This document shows positions 5,700 to 6,175 of a stretch of 6,175 bases of DNA, in pieces (position 1 is the stretch's first letter; the number at the start of each line of letters is the position of its first letter). The notes below the pieces were generated by a model. The model did no database searches. It was not told the DNA's origin and saw nothing but the letters and a program-made list of their open reading frames with translations. Made by a program: the position numbers and the translations under genes. The stretch is taken from positions 239 to 6,413 of the forward strand of contig DAIDJC010000187.1 of assembly GCA_027451565.1 (NCBI GenBank), read 5' to 3'. The DNA is from Limisphaerales bacterium (lineage in GTDB: Bacteria; Verrucomicrobiota; Verrucomicrobiia; Limisphaerales; UBA11358).

Positions 5700-6068
5700 T
5701 TACTTTCTTTCGCCGCCCTTGGCTGTTTCAATCAATTCCCAAAACTTTGGGTTTTCCTGCAAGGCTTCGTCCTCACCGGCTTTCAGGCCGGACCGGAAAA
5801 GAAAATCCTTGAGGGTGTGACGGCTGAGGATGCGGTGAACCAGTACGCCCAAGGCGTGGCGCTCGAAATAGACGCGGTAATCGCCCAGGCGGAACCGATG
5901 CAACAAATGCCCGCCATTTTCCAGTTTGCCAAAATCCTCCATTTCGCTGCCAATGACATGTTGGGGAAGGCCCCGAAAGTCGCCCAGAATCTGGAGCTGA
6001 AGTTCCTTGGGCATGCGCGCCAACTCGGCGGCGCTGGTGGGGGTGAATATGATTTGAAATGTTTGCAT
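5700..6068 (-). CDS. RelE/ParE-like toxin-fold protein, apparently unpaired
   Basis: This is a 122-residue protein. The beginning IIFTPTSAAELARMPKELQ (6-24) matches the strand and helix that open RelE/ParE toxins. The core KLENGGHLLHRFRLGDYRVY (48-67) is the family's central motif, with basic R58 and R60 and the GDYRV turn, followed by a strand VLVHRILSRHTLKDFLFRS (75-93). RelE-type proteins cleave mRNA on the ribosome, and ParE-type proteins poison gyrase; the sequence alone does not decide between them. The tail beyond about residue 94 (GEDEALQENPKFWELIE) is longer than in typical RelE proteins. No antitoxin is visible: there is no small frame in the 107 bases upstream, and the next gene downstream is the MBL enzyme. 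It could be a solitary housekeeping relative, or its partner may lie beyond the right edge. There is a candidate promoter just upstream but no clear Shine-Dalgarno at ATG 6068. Confidence 0.85.
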   Translation of the reverse strand: MQTFQIIFTPTSAAELARMPKELQLQILGDFRGLPQHVIGSEMEDFGKLENGGHLLHRFRLGDYRVYFERHALGVLVHRILSRHTLKDFLFRSGLKAGEDEALQENPKFWELIETAKGGERK

Positions 6069-6101
6069 GGCTTTTTAAACACCGCATGAGCAACCGCCAG
6101 A

Positions 6102-6131
6102 AGTCTAGCCCAACCCTTCCAGTGGGTGCAA
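6102..6131 (-). promoter_or_regulatory. Candidate sigma-70-type promoter of the RelE-like gene
   Basis: Reading the minus strand, TTGCAC (6131-6126) and TAGACT (6107-6102) are separated by 18 bases. They sit about 35 bases upstream of ATG 6068, which leaves a leader of roughly 25-30 bases. Both boxes deviate from consensus, so this is a plausible but unproven promoter. Confidence 0.4.
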
Positions 6132-6175
6132 ACGCTTTCGAAACCGTTGCGCAGGCATGTAGGCCTTCTCCCGAT

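Noticed and set aside
5162..5812. 216-residue plus-strand frame opposite the MBL gene
   Set aside because: It is antisense to the metal-binding core of the MBL enzyme and extends into the RelE-like gene; no family features.

Overview
The window looks like a piece of a chromosome from a Verrucomicrobiota-type (PVC group) bacterium. That placement is an inference from the gene set: a TIGR03790-family exported protein, a PhnP-like metallo-beta-lactamase-fold hydrolase, a TatD DNase-like hydrolase, an unpaired RelE-like protein and an ebo-type TatD-like hydrolase, all at moderate GC with weak Shine-Dalgarno sequences. No phage, transposon, CRISPR, rRNA or tRNA signal is visible. Every gene I can support lies on the minus strand, so transcription runs from high to low coordinates.

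Right half, in transcription order: a small RelE/ParE-like protein (5700-6068) with a candidate promoter just upstream; a gap with a strong hairpin; a PhnP-like MBL-fold hydrolase (4754-5566); a large exported TIGR03790-family protein with C-terminal TPR-like repeats (2930-4672); and a TatD-family metal-dependent hydrolase (2025-2843). Gaps between these four genes are about 80-135 bases, so they could be partly co-transcribed, but no shared pathway is obvious.

Middle: a 372-base stretch (1653-2024) with no convincing gene, holding a perfect 16-bp tandem duplication. It is followed by a small unknown lipoprotein (1218-1652), a run of 7-bp repeats, and a very strong intrinsic terminator (1132-1168) that separates this part from the next unit.

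Left edge: a new transcription unit begins right after the terminator. It has an unrecognised 100-residue protein (753-1055) joined by an ATGA stop/start overlap to a second TatD-like hydrolase (1-756, cut by the window edge). That hydrolase carries the motifs of EboB, a member of the ebo (edb) cluster found in cyanobacteria, Bacteroidetes, Pseudomonas and eustigmatophyte plastids, and linked to export of specialised metabolites such as the scytonemin monomer. If so, the UbiA-like eboC, the sugar-phosphate cyclase eboD, eboE and eboF should lie just beyond the left edge. This is the most interesting prospect in the window. The two TatD-like enzymes are clearly different subfamilies, not a recent duplication.
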